From: Eubacteriales bacterium
GTDB lineage: Bacteria > Bacillota > Clostridia > JANYKE01
Direction of reading: 5' to 3'
Assembly (NCBI GenBank): GCA_025361685.1
Contig: JANYKE010000119.1
Span: forward strand, 1-5,661
DNA length: 5,661 bases
This document shows, piece by piece, positions 1 to 5,453 of this stretch. The notes under the pieces are model-generated. The model made no database searches and was not told the DNA's origin. It saw only the letters and a list, made by a program, of their open reading frames with translations. Each line of letters opens with the position of its first letter. Position 1 is the first letter of the stretch. The position numbers and the translations under genes are program-made.

Positions 1-17
1 GACGGTTCCTTGCTACA
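1..17 (+). repeat. Partial REP-like repeat unit cut by the window edge
   Basis: These 17 bases are identical to the last 17 bases of the full unit at 2244-2270: the end of the GACGGTTCCT core followed by the arm TGCTACA. The start of the unit lies outside the window. One C (position 18) separates it from the next, inverted unit. Confidence 0.8.
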
Positions 18-18
18 C

Positions 19-47
19 TGAAACAAAAAACCGTGTCCCCTGATACA
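19..47 (-). repeat. Diverged REP-like repeat unit, inverted, 29 nt
   Basis: Read on the - strand this has the arm TGTATCA, a core beginning GGGGACACGG, and the arm TGTTTCA. Compared with the 27-nt units it has a two-base insertion inside the core and a run of Ts where the others have TTCCT or TTCTC. It sits head-to-head with the partial unit at 1-17, one C apart. Confidence 0.7.
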
Positions 48-64
48 TTTTTTTTGAAAGGGTA

Positions 65-93
65 TTGCATCACAGGTTGTTTGGTGATATCCT
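65..93 (+). promoter_or_regulatory. Weak candidate promoter for the TauE/SafE-like gene
   Basis: A -35-like TTGCAT (65-70) lies 17 nt before TATCCT (88-93), which has a TG one base upstream, as in an extended -10 element. The hexamers match consensus only 3/6 and 4/6, so the call rests on spacing and the TGn motif. No better pair was found in the 134 bp ahead of the gene. Transcription could also enter from upstream of the window. Confidence 0.35.
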
Positions 94-120
94 TTACAAG
101 GTTGTGAACTTTAGTGCTAC

Positions 121-127
121 GGAGGAG
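121..127 (+). promoter_or_regulatory. Ribosome binding site deciding the start at 135
   Basis: GGAGGAG ends 7 nt before the ATG at 135, an ideal distance. A GTG at 114 is in the same frame, but it would place this Shine-Dalgarno inside the coding region and has no such site of its own. The ATG at 135 is therefore preferred. Confidence 0.85.
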
Positions 128-134
128 ACATTAT

Positions 135-2135
135 ATGGCAAAATTAGGTTTAGGTGAGTTTTTACGTGATAGGTCAAAAGGCCGTGCGGAATGGGAATTA
201 AAGATGTCCAAAAACATATTCTCAAGTAAGAAGAGGATTGCACTTTTGTTCATGCTGACAATCCCGGTACTTTTGGTTTTTGTGGCTCAGGCCTCAGGAG
301 CCCTGTCAATTCCTGCGACAGTTGGGGGTAAAGAATCGTTTATCCCATCATTCGTCAACCCGACAATGTTTTATGGATCAATTTTTGTCGGTCTTATTGC
401 CGGGCTGATAACCGGTGTAATCGGAGCCGGCGGTGGTTACGTGCTCACGCCTGCGCTTATGAGCTTCGGTGTTAAAGGAATCATGGCAGTCGGAACTGAT
501 CAGTTTCATTTATTTTCAAAAGCCATCATGGGAACTACAATTCACAGAAAGCTTGGCAATGTTAACGTTGGTCTCGCTGCATGGTTTGTTGTTGGATCAT
601 TTGTCGGAATAACATGCGGCGGAAGTATTAACAGAGCTATTTTCCAGCACAGTCCTGCACTAAGCGATGTTGTCATTAGTTCAGTTTATGTAATCGTACT
701 AGGTATTCTTGGGATTTATTCGTTTAGTGATTGGATACGTCAAGGTAAAAGAAGAAAGAGTAAAGATTATGACGAAGCAGATAATACTTCTATTTCGAAG
801 TTTGCAGGTATGATGCAGAGACTTCCGATACCGCCATACATTAAATTTGACAAAGATATTATTGAAGGCGGAAGAAAGATTTCCTTCCTTCCACTTATTT
901 TGGTTGGTATGCTTGTAGGATTTATATCATCAATTATGGGAGTTGGAGGCGGGTTCGTTACTTTCCCTATATTTGTTTACGGACTTGGTATTTCAACATT
1001 TACAACAGTCGGCACAGACATTCTGCAAATTATTTTCTCGATGTTTTACTCGTCAGTATTCCAATATGCAATATATGGATTTGTATTTTATACTGTAGCA
1101 GTCGGCATGCTCTTGGGTTCATTGGTCGGCGTTCAAATCGGCGCGATGGTTACCAAGGTTGCAAAAGGTTCACAGATACGCGCATTCTTTGCACTAACGA
1201 TACTTGCAGGATTTGTTAACAGACTGTTCTCACTTCCTAAGAAGCTCACTGATCTCGGATATATGTCAGTTCCAAAAGAAGTGAATACATGGATTGAGAA
1301 TATAGGCAATATTGTATTCTTTGGAATTGTCGGAATATTTGCATTGTGGATTATAAAAGAGTTTGTTCAAAACATTGGCAAGCTGCGGGATAGCGGTGAC
1401 GGCAAAAAAGGACTGATTGTCAAGCCAAAGAAATTTTTTATTGGGCTAACCGGACTTGTAATTTTCGCTGTAGTTTTCTTTGCAGTCATGCTGCCAACAA
1501 GCAGTGGAAAATCTTCACTTGAATCAGTTGACGGTACATTTAATTCAGTTGCAAAAGATTCGATAAGCATACAGAATTTTGGCGAAGTTGAAAAAAATAT
1601 TCCCGATTTTGCAGGCACTATAATTGAATTTCGCATTCCTGCAAAAGCAGCAGAAGCAACAGCAATTAAAAATGTGCTTTCGAAAAACAATGTGCAATGC
1701 GATATTCTTCCTGACGATAGGATAAATATTGTCGGCGATCTTGCAAGCTTGTCGCAGGCCGCGTTTGATGATTCAAAGTTAGCATATGAAAATAAAGGTG
1801 CAGCACTTACCTCAAAATACGGCAAGGAACCAAAAGAGATAATGTATTCGTGGTGGCTTGTTTACGACGGGATTTCCAAGAGATATACTCAGAGTAGTGA
1901 TATACCAAATGCCGGACTGAATGCTGCATTTACAAAGAGCATGAACCTCAAAGTAATTGAGCCTTCATTTAATTTTTTTGGAATAGAGGCGAAGAGCATG
2001 AAGAGCGATCCGCTTCCTATAATATTGCTGCTTCTTGCATATGTTTTATACACTGTATGGTATGGATTCTCCATAATGTTTATCTTTGAAGGATTCGGTA
2101 TTTCCCCAACTGCCAGCAAACACAAAGAAGAATAA
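135..2135 (+). CDS. TauE/SafE-family membrane transporter with C-terminal extracytoplasmic domain
   Basis: Predicted inner-membrane permease of the TauE/SafE (old DUF81) family, whose members are linked to export of sulfite, sulfoacetate or related anions; the substrate here is unknown. The family's internal duplication is visible. GAGGG at residues 97-101 is followed by VGTDQF at 119-124. The second half repeats this as GVGGG (269-273) and VGTDIL (292-297). The start at ATG 135 gives 666 residues, far longer than the roughly 250-300 usual for simple members. A basic N-terminus (1-34) precedes the first helix (about 35-54), and a charged loop (201-250) joins the two halves. Further helices lie near 389-408 and 436-453. 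A soluble stretch of about 170 residues (455-625) follows, then a last helix (627-650). Positive-inside charge places this soluble domain outside the cytoplasm. The gene stands alone and is closed by a terminator. Family assignment is firm; substrate and the role of the extra domain are not known. Confidence 0.88.
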   Translation: MAKLGLGEFLRDRSKGRAEWELKMSKNIFSSKKRIALLFMLTIPVLLVFVAQASGALSIPATVGGKESFIPSFVNPTMFYGSIFVGLIAGLITGVIGAGGGYVLTPALMSFGVKGIMAVGTDQFHLFSKAIMGTTIHRKLGNVNVGLAAWFVVGSFVGITCGGSINRAIFQHSPALSDVVISSVYVIVLGILGIYSFSDWIRQGKRRKSKDYDEADNTSISKFAGMMQRLPIPPYIKFDKDIIEGGRKISFLPLILVGMLVGFISSIMGVGGGFVTFPIFVYGLGISTFTTVGTDILQIIFSMFYSSVFQYAIYGFVFYTVAVGMLLGSLVGVQIGAMVTKVAKGSQIRAFFALTILAGFVNRLFSLPKKLTDLGYMSVPKEVNTWIENIGNIVFFGIVGIFALWIIKEFVQNIGKLRDSGDGKKGLIVKPKKFFIGLTGLVIFAVVFFAVMLPTSSGKSSLESVDGTFNSVAKDSISIQNFGEVEKNIPDFAGTIIEFRIPAKAAEATAIKNVLSKNNVQCDILPDDRINIVGDLASLSQAAFDDSKLAYENKGAALTSKYGKEPKEIMYSWWLVYDGISKRYTQSSDIPNAGLNAAFTKSMNLKVIEPSFNFFGIEAKSMKSDPLPIILLLLAYVLYTVWYGFSIMFIFEGFGISPTASKHKEE

Positions 2136-2143
2136 TTTGGCAG

Positions 2144-2170
2144 CGTGACAGGGGCCAGTTCTCTGATACA
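2144..2170 (+). repeat. Degenerate REP-like repeat unit just after the transporter stop
   Basis: The length is 27 nt as in the intact copies. The left arm is CGTGACA, the core begins GGGGCCAGTT instead of GGGGACGGTT, and the right arm is TGATACA. Two core substitutions suggest an old, decaying copy. It begins 8 bases after the stop codon at 2133-2135. Confidence 0.7.
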
Positions 2171-2191
2171 CTCGAAATGAAAAATTTACAG

Positions 2192-2227
2192 ACAAAGCCT
2201 CTTGATTTCAAGGGGCTTTGTTTGTTC
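2192..2227 (+). terminator. Rho-independent terminator of the transporter gene
   Basis: ACAAAGCCTCTTG (2192-2204) pairs with CAAGGGGCTTTGT (2209-2221) across a four-base ATTT loop. This makes a 13-bp stem with one T/G wobble pair. A T-rich tail interrupted by single Gs follows (through 2227). It lies 57 nt after the transporter stop and points the same way. The stem begins and ends in AT pairs, so the A tract on the 5' side could also let it work weakly on the - strand. Confidence 0.85.
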
Positions 2228-2243
2228 AATTTATCAGCAGCAA

Positions 2244-2270
2244 TGTAGCAGGGGACGGTTCCTTGCTACA
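2244..2270 (+). repeat. REP-like repeat unit A, intact
   Basis: The arms TGTAGCA (2244-2250) and TGCTACA (2264-2270) are perfectly complementary. The core between them (GGGGA, loop CGG, TTCCT) adds five more pairs, two of them G-T wobbles, when read on this strand. The whole unit can form a 12-bp hairpin with a three-base loop. One C (2271) separates it from the next unit. Confidence 0.88.
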
Positions 2271-2271
2271 C

Positions 2272-2298
2272 TGTAGCAGAGAACCGTCCCCTGTATCA
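2272..2298 (-). repeat. REP-like repeat unit B, inverted
   Basis: This unit is 27 nt long. On the - strand it reads arm TGATACA, core GGGGACGGTTCTC, arm TGCTACA. The arms are not complementary here, unlike those of units A and C, but the core still folds. The neighbouring bases 2271 and 2299 are both single C spacers. Confidence 0.85.
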
Positions 2299-2299
2299 C

Positions 2300-2326
2300 C
2301 GTAGCAAGGAACCGTCCCCTGCTACA
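2300..2326 (-). repeat. REP-like repeat unit C, inverted copy of unit A
   Basis: Positions 2301-2326 are the exact reverse complement of 2244-2269, giving a perfect 26-bp inverted repeat with 31 nt between the arms. That spacer contains unit B. The first base is C where a perfect unit would have T. The -35 box of the next gene starts only 9 nt beyond. Confidence 0.88.
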
Positions 2327-2335
2327 CTTTTGGTA

Positions 2336-2364
2336 TTGTCATTCAACAGCCGCTGATATATAAT
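2336..2364 (+). promoter_or_regulatory. Strong near-consensus promoter for the methyltransferase gene
   Basis: TTGTCA (2336-2341, 5/6 match to TTGACA) is separated by exactly 17 nt from a perfect TATAAT (2359-2364). The expected transcription start is near 2371, only about 15 nt ahead of the ATG at 2386. The Shine-Dalgarno would then lie at the very 5' end of the message. The repeat cluster ends just upstream of the -35 box. Confidence 0.85.
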
Positions 2365-2371
2365 TTGGTTT

Positions 2372-2376
2372 GGAGG
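2372..2376 (+). promoter_or_regulatory. Ribosome binding site deciding the start at 2386
   Basis: GGAGG lies 9 nt before the ATG at 2386. An in-frame TTG at 2365 directly abuts the -10 box, so it would lie upstream of the expected transcript start and cannot be the initiation codon of that message. Confidence 0.8.
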
Positions 2377-2385
2377 TATAGAATC

Positions 2386-3393
2386 ATGACAAATCAAATG
2401 ACTTCGCGAGAAAGATTTTTTGCAAGTTTGGCCGGCAAAGAAGTTGACAGAAAACCGGTTATTAATCCAACCTCAACCGCGACCAAAGAGACTTGTGATA
2501 TTTTAGGTTTCAGTTTTAAAGATGTTCATCTGGATACAGATAAAACAGCTGCATTGGCTGCGTTCAACTGTGAGCAATTGGGATTCGACAGTGTAATGCC
2601 ATATTACAGTGTTGTTTTGGAGGCTGCTGCGTTTGGCGCTGATATAGATTGGGGATCCGATGTTGAAATGCCAAATCAAAAACGTCCGGTCTTTTCAAAT
2701 CCGAATGATTTCGTAATGCCGACAGATTTTTTAGACAAGCTTCCAATAAAAACTGTGCTGGATTCAATTAAATTGTTGCGAAAAAAACTTGGAGATGATG
2801 CGGTTATTCTTGGCAAAGTAATGGGGCCGTGGACATTGTCATACCACCTTCACGGAATTGAAGATTTTCTGATTGAGACAATTACAGACCCTGACATGGT
2901 GCAAGAATTTTTGCAAAAGTTCAAAGAAATTAGTATTAAGTTTGCTGATGCACAATTTGAAGCAGGCGCAGATGTTGTCACTATTGCAGACCATGCAACA
3001 GCAGACCTTGTCGGCCCTGCAACATACAAAGAATTTTTGATGCCGGTTCACAAAGAAATTAATGAGTATTTTAAAGACAGAACAACAATACTCCACTGCT
3101 GCGGAAATACTTTAGATAGAATCGCAATGTTTAGAGAAGGCGGATTCAATATTTTTCATTTTGATTCAAAGAACGATATTTCCAAAGCTTTGATTGAAGC
3201 AAGTGACATGCAATTGGCGGGATGTATAGCAAATTCAGAAATTTTGCTAAACGGAACGGTTGAAGATGTTCGACGACAGACTATTGAGGTCGCAGCCAGC
3301 GGAGTGAAATTCGTTGCCCCGGAATGTGCAATCCCGCTTCGAGTTAAAAATGTTAACCTTCACGAAATCAGCAAAACAGTTAGGTCGAATTGA
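2386..3393 (+). CDS. MtaA/CmuA-type methyltransferase (uroporphyrinogen decarboxylase family)
   Basis: A 335-residue cytoplasmic enzyme of the uroporphyrinogen-decarboxylase fold, in the branch of zinc methyltransferases (MtaA, MtbA, CmuA C-terminal domain) that move methyl groups between a corrinoid protein and a thiol or tetrahydrofolate. Visible support includes the N-terminal MTSRERFFASLAG...DRKPV segment typical of this branch, and GKVMGPWTLSYHLHG at 143-157. The zinc site is His237-x-Cys239 within LHCCGN, with the third ligand Cys314 in APECAIPLR. The HxC plus distant Cys pattern separates it from true uroporphyrinogen decarboxylase (HemE). Length is normal for MtaA. It has its own strong promoter and ends directly against a repeat copy. 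No corrinoid protein or substrate methyltransferase is adjacent, so its methyl donor is unknown. In a bacterium the acceptor is more likely tetrahydrofolate than coenzyme M (inference). Family call firm, reaction uncertain. Confidence 0.85.
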   Translation: MTNQMTSRERFFASLAGKEVDRKPVINPTSTATKETCDILGFSFKDVHLDTDKTAALAAFNCEQLGFDSVMPYYSVVLEAAAFGADIDWGSDVEMPNQKRPVFSNPNDFVMPTDFLDKLPIKTVLDSIKLLRKKLGDDAVILGKVMGPWTLSYHLHGIEDFLIETITDPDMVQEFLQKFKEISIKFADAQFEAGADVVTIADHATADLVGPATYKEFLMPVHKEINEYFKDRTTILHCCGNTLDRIAMFREGGFNIFHFDSKNDISKALIEASDMQLAGCIANSEILLNGTVEDVRRQTIEVAASGVKFVAPECAIPLRVKNVNLHEISKTVRSN

Positions 3394-3420
3394 TGTAGCA
3401 GAGAACCGTCCCCTGTTTCA
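3394..3420 (-). repeat. REP-like repeat unit D abutting the methyltransferase stop
   Basis: This unit is 27 nt long. On the - strand it reads arm TGAAACA, core GGGGACGGTTCTC, arm TGCTACA. Its first + strand base immediately follows the TGA stop at 3391-3393. It is the only structured element between this gene and the following promoter; no separate terminator with a T tract is visible. Confidence 0.85.
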
Positions 3421-3421
3421 T

Positions 3422-3450
3422 TTGCAACAGTCTGGCAACTTTGGTAGAAT
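3422..3450 (+). promoter_or_regulatory. Promoter for the aldo/keto reductase operon
   Basis: TTGCAA (3422-3427, 4/6) and TAGAAT (3445-3450, 5/6) are 17 nt apart. A TG one base before the -10 box makes it an extended -10 promoter. Predicted transcription start is near 3457, leaving a leader of about 40 nt to the ATG at 3497. The -35 box begins two bases after the repeat unit ends. Confidence 0.7.
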
Positions 3451-3482
3451 GTAACGTAAGAAGAAGCCACATATAAACAAAC

Positions 3483-3488
3483 GAGGAG
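3483..3488 (+). promoter_or_regulatory. Ribosome binding site favouring the start at 3497
   Basis: GAGGAG ends 8 nt before the ATG at 3497 but only 2 nt before the in-frame ATG at 3491, which is too close. The downstream ATG also gives the N-terminus MKYTTLGRSG usual for this family. Confidence 0.75.
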
Positions 3489-3496
3489 AGATGATT

Positions 3497-4462
3497 ATGA
3501 AATATACAACACTGGGAAGATCAGGATTACATGTTAGTAGATTGTGCTTGGGCACAATGAATTTTGGATGGACAACAGAAGAACAAGATGCGTTCAAAAT
3601 TATGGACAGAGCTTTGGATGCCGGAATAAATTTCTTTGATACGGCAAATGTATACGGCGGCAAGGGACATAAGGGCAGAACAGAAGAAATTATCGGACGC
3701 TGGTTTGCACAGGGCGGCGGACGTCGTGAAAAGGTTGTGCTCGCGACAAAGGTTTTTGGTGAGATGGGCGATCCGAATGACGGCCCTAATGATGCTGAAG
3801 GTCTTTCAATTTATAAAATAAGAAGACATATGGAAGCTTCGCTTAGCAGATTGCAGACAGATCATATTGACTTGTATCAGATGCACCGCTTTGACGATAA
3901 GGCTGACTGGCAAGAAGTACTGGGAGTTTTCGAAGCGTTGGTCAACCAAGGGAAGGTTTTCTATATCGGTTCAAGTAATTTTGCCGGGTGGCAAATGATG
4001 AAGGTTCAGGCGGAAGCGGCCAAGAGAAATTTCATGGGTTTGATTTCCGAACAGCACCATTATAATTTAATGTTCAGACTTCCTGAATTGGAAGTTCTTC
4101 CGGCTGCGAGAGAATTAGGTATTGGCGTTATTCCTTGGGGACCGCTTAACAGTAATGTTCTCGGCGGAAAAGCACGCACTCCTGAAAAAGGTTCGAGAGC
4201 AGAACTTTGGGGCGAAACATTTGACGACAAACTTAACGCACAACTTGATGCGTACAGCGCACTTTGTGCAGAGATCGGAGCGAGCGAAGCGACCGTAGCA
4301 CTTGCCTGGATGTTGTGTAATCCTGCCATAACAGGACCAATCATCGGACCGCGCACCATGCAGCATCTCGAAGACTCGCTGCACGCCGTCGAACTCGAAC
4401 TCACCTCTGACATACTCGCCGAACTCGACAAAATCTTCCCCGTCGTAGGAAGCAAATCGTAG
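3497..4462 (+). CDS. Aldo/keto reductase (NADPH-dependent oxidoreductase)
   Basis: A 321-residue cytoplasmic (alpha/beta)8-barrel oxidoreductase that would reduce aldehydes or ketones with NAD(P)H; the substrate cannot be read from sequence. The catalytic tetrad is complete: Asp48 and Tyr53 in FFDTANVYG, Lys85 in LATK, His130 in LYQMH. Cofactor-side motifs are present: IGSSNF (157-162), SEQHHYN (184-190), WGPLNSNVLGG (214-224) and the C-terminal GPIIGPRTMQHLEDS (280-294). The SEQHHYNL and WGPL segments place it among the ring-opening/potassium-channel-beta-like AKRs rather than the classic aldose reductases. Length is full. It is the first gene of an apparent operon: the next reductase starts 10 nt after its stop, and the next ribosome binding site overlaps that stop. 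The last 200 bases or so use more C-ending codons than the rest of the gene. Family call certain, physiological role unknown. Confidence 0.93.
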   Translation: MKYTTLGRSGLHVSRLCLGTMNFGWTTEEQDAFKIMDRALDAGINFFDTANVYGGKGHKGRTEEIIGRWFAQGGGRREKVVLATKVFGEMGDPNDGPNDAEGLSIYKIRRHMEASLSRLQTDHIDLYQMHRFDDKADWQEVLGVFEALVNQGKVFYIGSSNFAGWQMMKVQAEAAKRNFMGLISEQHHYNLMFRLPELEVLPAARELGIGVIPWGPLNSNVLGGKARTPEKGSRAELWGETFDDKLNAQLDAYSALCAEIGASEATVALAWMLCNPAITGPIIGPRTMQHLEDSLHAVELELTSDILAELDKIFPVVGSKS

Positions 4463-4466
4463 GAGG
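4461..4466 (+). promoter_or_regulatory. Ribosome binding site overlapping the upstream stop codon
   Basis: AGGAGG shares its first two bases with the TAG stop (4460-4462) of the first reductase and ends 6 nt before the ATG at 4473. This arrangement favours translational coupling of the two reductases. Confidence 0.8.
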
Positions 4467-4472
4467 CGGACA

Positions 4473-5432
4473 ATGAATATTAAGAAGAGAATTTTAGGTA
4501 GGACAGGATTTGAGATTAGTGAGATAGGGCTTGGCGCGTGGGCAATAGGCGGCGGGAGCTACGGTGATGTTGCTGAGAAGGATGCCATCGAATGTATCGA
4601 AGCGTATGTTTCGGCTGGCGGAAATTTTATCGACACTGCAAGGGGCTACGGATCGAGTGAAGAAATTCTCGGCAAGGAATTGAGCAACCTTGGAATGACT
4701 GATAAAATTTTTATTGCGTCAAAGACACCGAACACATCCAAGATTGAATCAATTCCCAAAATCCGCGAAGATCTCGAGACTTCACTTCGCTTGTTGAAAA
4801 GAGATTATATAGATTTATATTATCTTCACCAACCGCCGGATGATTACAACACAATGAACTTTGTTCTTGAAGAGTTTTCAAAGTTAAAAGATGAAGGAAA
4901 AATTCGCGCGATCGGCGCATCAATCAAAGGGCCGGATGTCACACAAAAAACGATTGACCTTTGCCGCCAATATATCAAGACCGGAATGGTAGATGCGATT
5001 CAAGTTATCTACAGCATTTTCCGCAACGTGATTGGCGAGGTGTTTGAAGAAGCAGCTGCAAACGGAGTTGGAATCGTTGCAAGAACTACACTCGAAAACG
5101 GATTTTTGACCGGAAAATATTTACCCGGTCATGTATTCGGTTCTGATGATCACCGCAAACGCTGGCCCGAAGAAAAACTAAACTCAATTCTCGAAGAAGT
5201 TACTAAACTAAATGGCATTGTCGAATCACCATATGAAACTTTATCACAAACCGCAATCGCATTTTCTCTCACACCAAAAGAAGTATCCTGTGTAATTGTC
5301 GGAGCAAAGAACGCAACACAGGTCCGCAGCAACATCTCGGTCGAGGACTTGCCGGCTCTCCCACATGATGTTATAATCAATTTAATCGACGCATACAAAA
5401 AACACACAGACTTATTTAACCTCGGAGATTAG
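4473..5432 (+). CDS. Second aldo/keto reductase, different subfamily
   Basis: A 319-residue aldo/keto reductase barrel with an intact tetrad: Asp54 and Tyr59 in FIDTARGYG, Lys84 in ASK, His119 in LYYLHQP. Other family landmarks are the N-terminal LGRTGFEISEIGLGAWAIGG (8-27), the barrel strand around IQVIYS (176-181) and the C-terminal nucleotide-site segment CVIVGAKNATQVRSNI (273-288). It differs clearly from the reductase before it: it lacks the SEQHHYN and WGPL motifs and has RTTLENGFLTGKY at 204-216. This is therefore not a recent tandem duplication. ATG 4473 is the only start with a good ribosome binding site. It is probably co-transcribed with both neighbours (10 nt upstream gap, 21 nt downstream gap), with no terminator between it and the lipoprotein gene. 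Substrate and cofactor preference cannot be read from the sequence. Confidence 0.92.
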   Translation: MNIKKRILGRTGFEISEIGLGAWAIGGGSYGDVAEKDAIECIEAYVSAGGNFIDTARGYGSSEEILGKELSNLGMTDKIFIASKTPNTSKIESIPKIREDLETSLRLLKRDYIDLYYLHQPPDDYNTMNFVLEEFSKLKDEGKIRAIGASIKGPDVTQKTIDLCRQYIKTGMVDAIQVIYSIFRNVIGEVFEEAAANGVGIVARTTLENGFLTGKYLPGHVFGSDDHRKRWPEEKLNSILEEVTKLNGIVESPYETLSQTAIAFSLTPKEVSCVIVGAKNATQVRSNISVEDLPALPHDVIINLIDAYKKHTDLFNLGD

Positions 5433-5453
5433 TTTTTCAAATGGAGGCAAAAT

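Noticed and set aside
114..134. In-frame GTG at 114 as a start adding seven residues to the transporter
   Set aside because: It would place the strong GGAGGAG site inside the coding region, and there is no ribosome binding site ahead of the GTG. ATG 135 has ideal spacing.
1367..1825. 152-codon open frame on the - strand inside the transporter gene
   Set aside because: It lies wholly opposite a well-supported gene, has no ribosome binding site that I can see, and its product is Ser/Phe-rich without recognisable motifs.
2244..2326. CRISPR array
   Set aside because: The units alternate in orientation and are separated by one base, with no unique spacers of about 30 nt and no cas genes.
2144..2326. 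Insertion sequence or transposon with terminal inverted repeats
   Set aside because: No transposase frame lies between any pair of repeat copies and no target-site duplications are visible. The units look like independent small palindromes.
2365..2385. In-frame TTG at 2365 as the methyltransferase start
   Set aside because: It directly abuts the TATAAT box and would lie upstream of the predicted transcript start. ATG 2386 follows GGAGG at 9 nt.
2386..3393. True uroporphyrinogen decarboxylase (hemE)
   Set aside because: The HxC plus distant Cys zinc site and the overall MtaA/CmuA-like pattern fit the methyltransferase branch. No other haem genes are nearby.
3491..3496. ATG at 3491 as the first reductase start
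   Set aside because: It is only 2 nt after the Shine-Dalgarno. The in-frame ATG at 3497 has normal spacing and the usual family N-terminus.
4060..4473. 137-codon open frame on the - strand inside the first reductase, and the 89-codon one overlapping it
   Set aside because: Both are antisense shadows of a gene with an intact catalytic tetrad. The Ser/Ala-rich composition is expected from its codon pattern.
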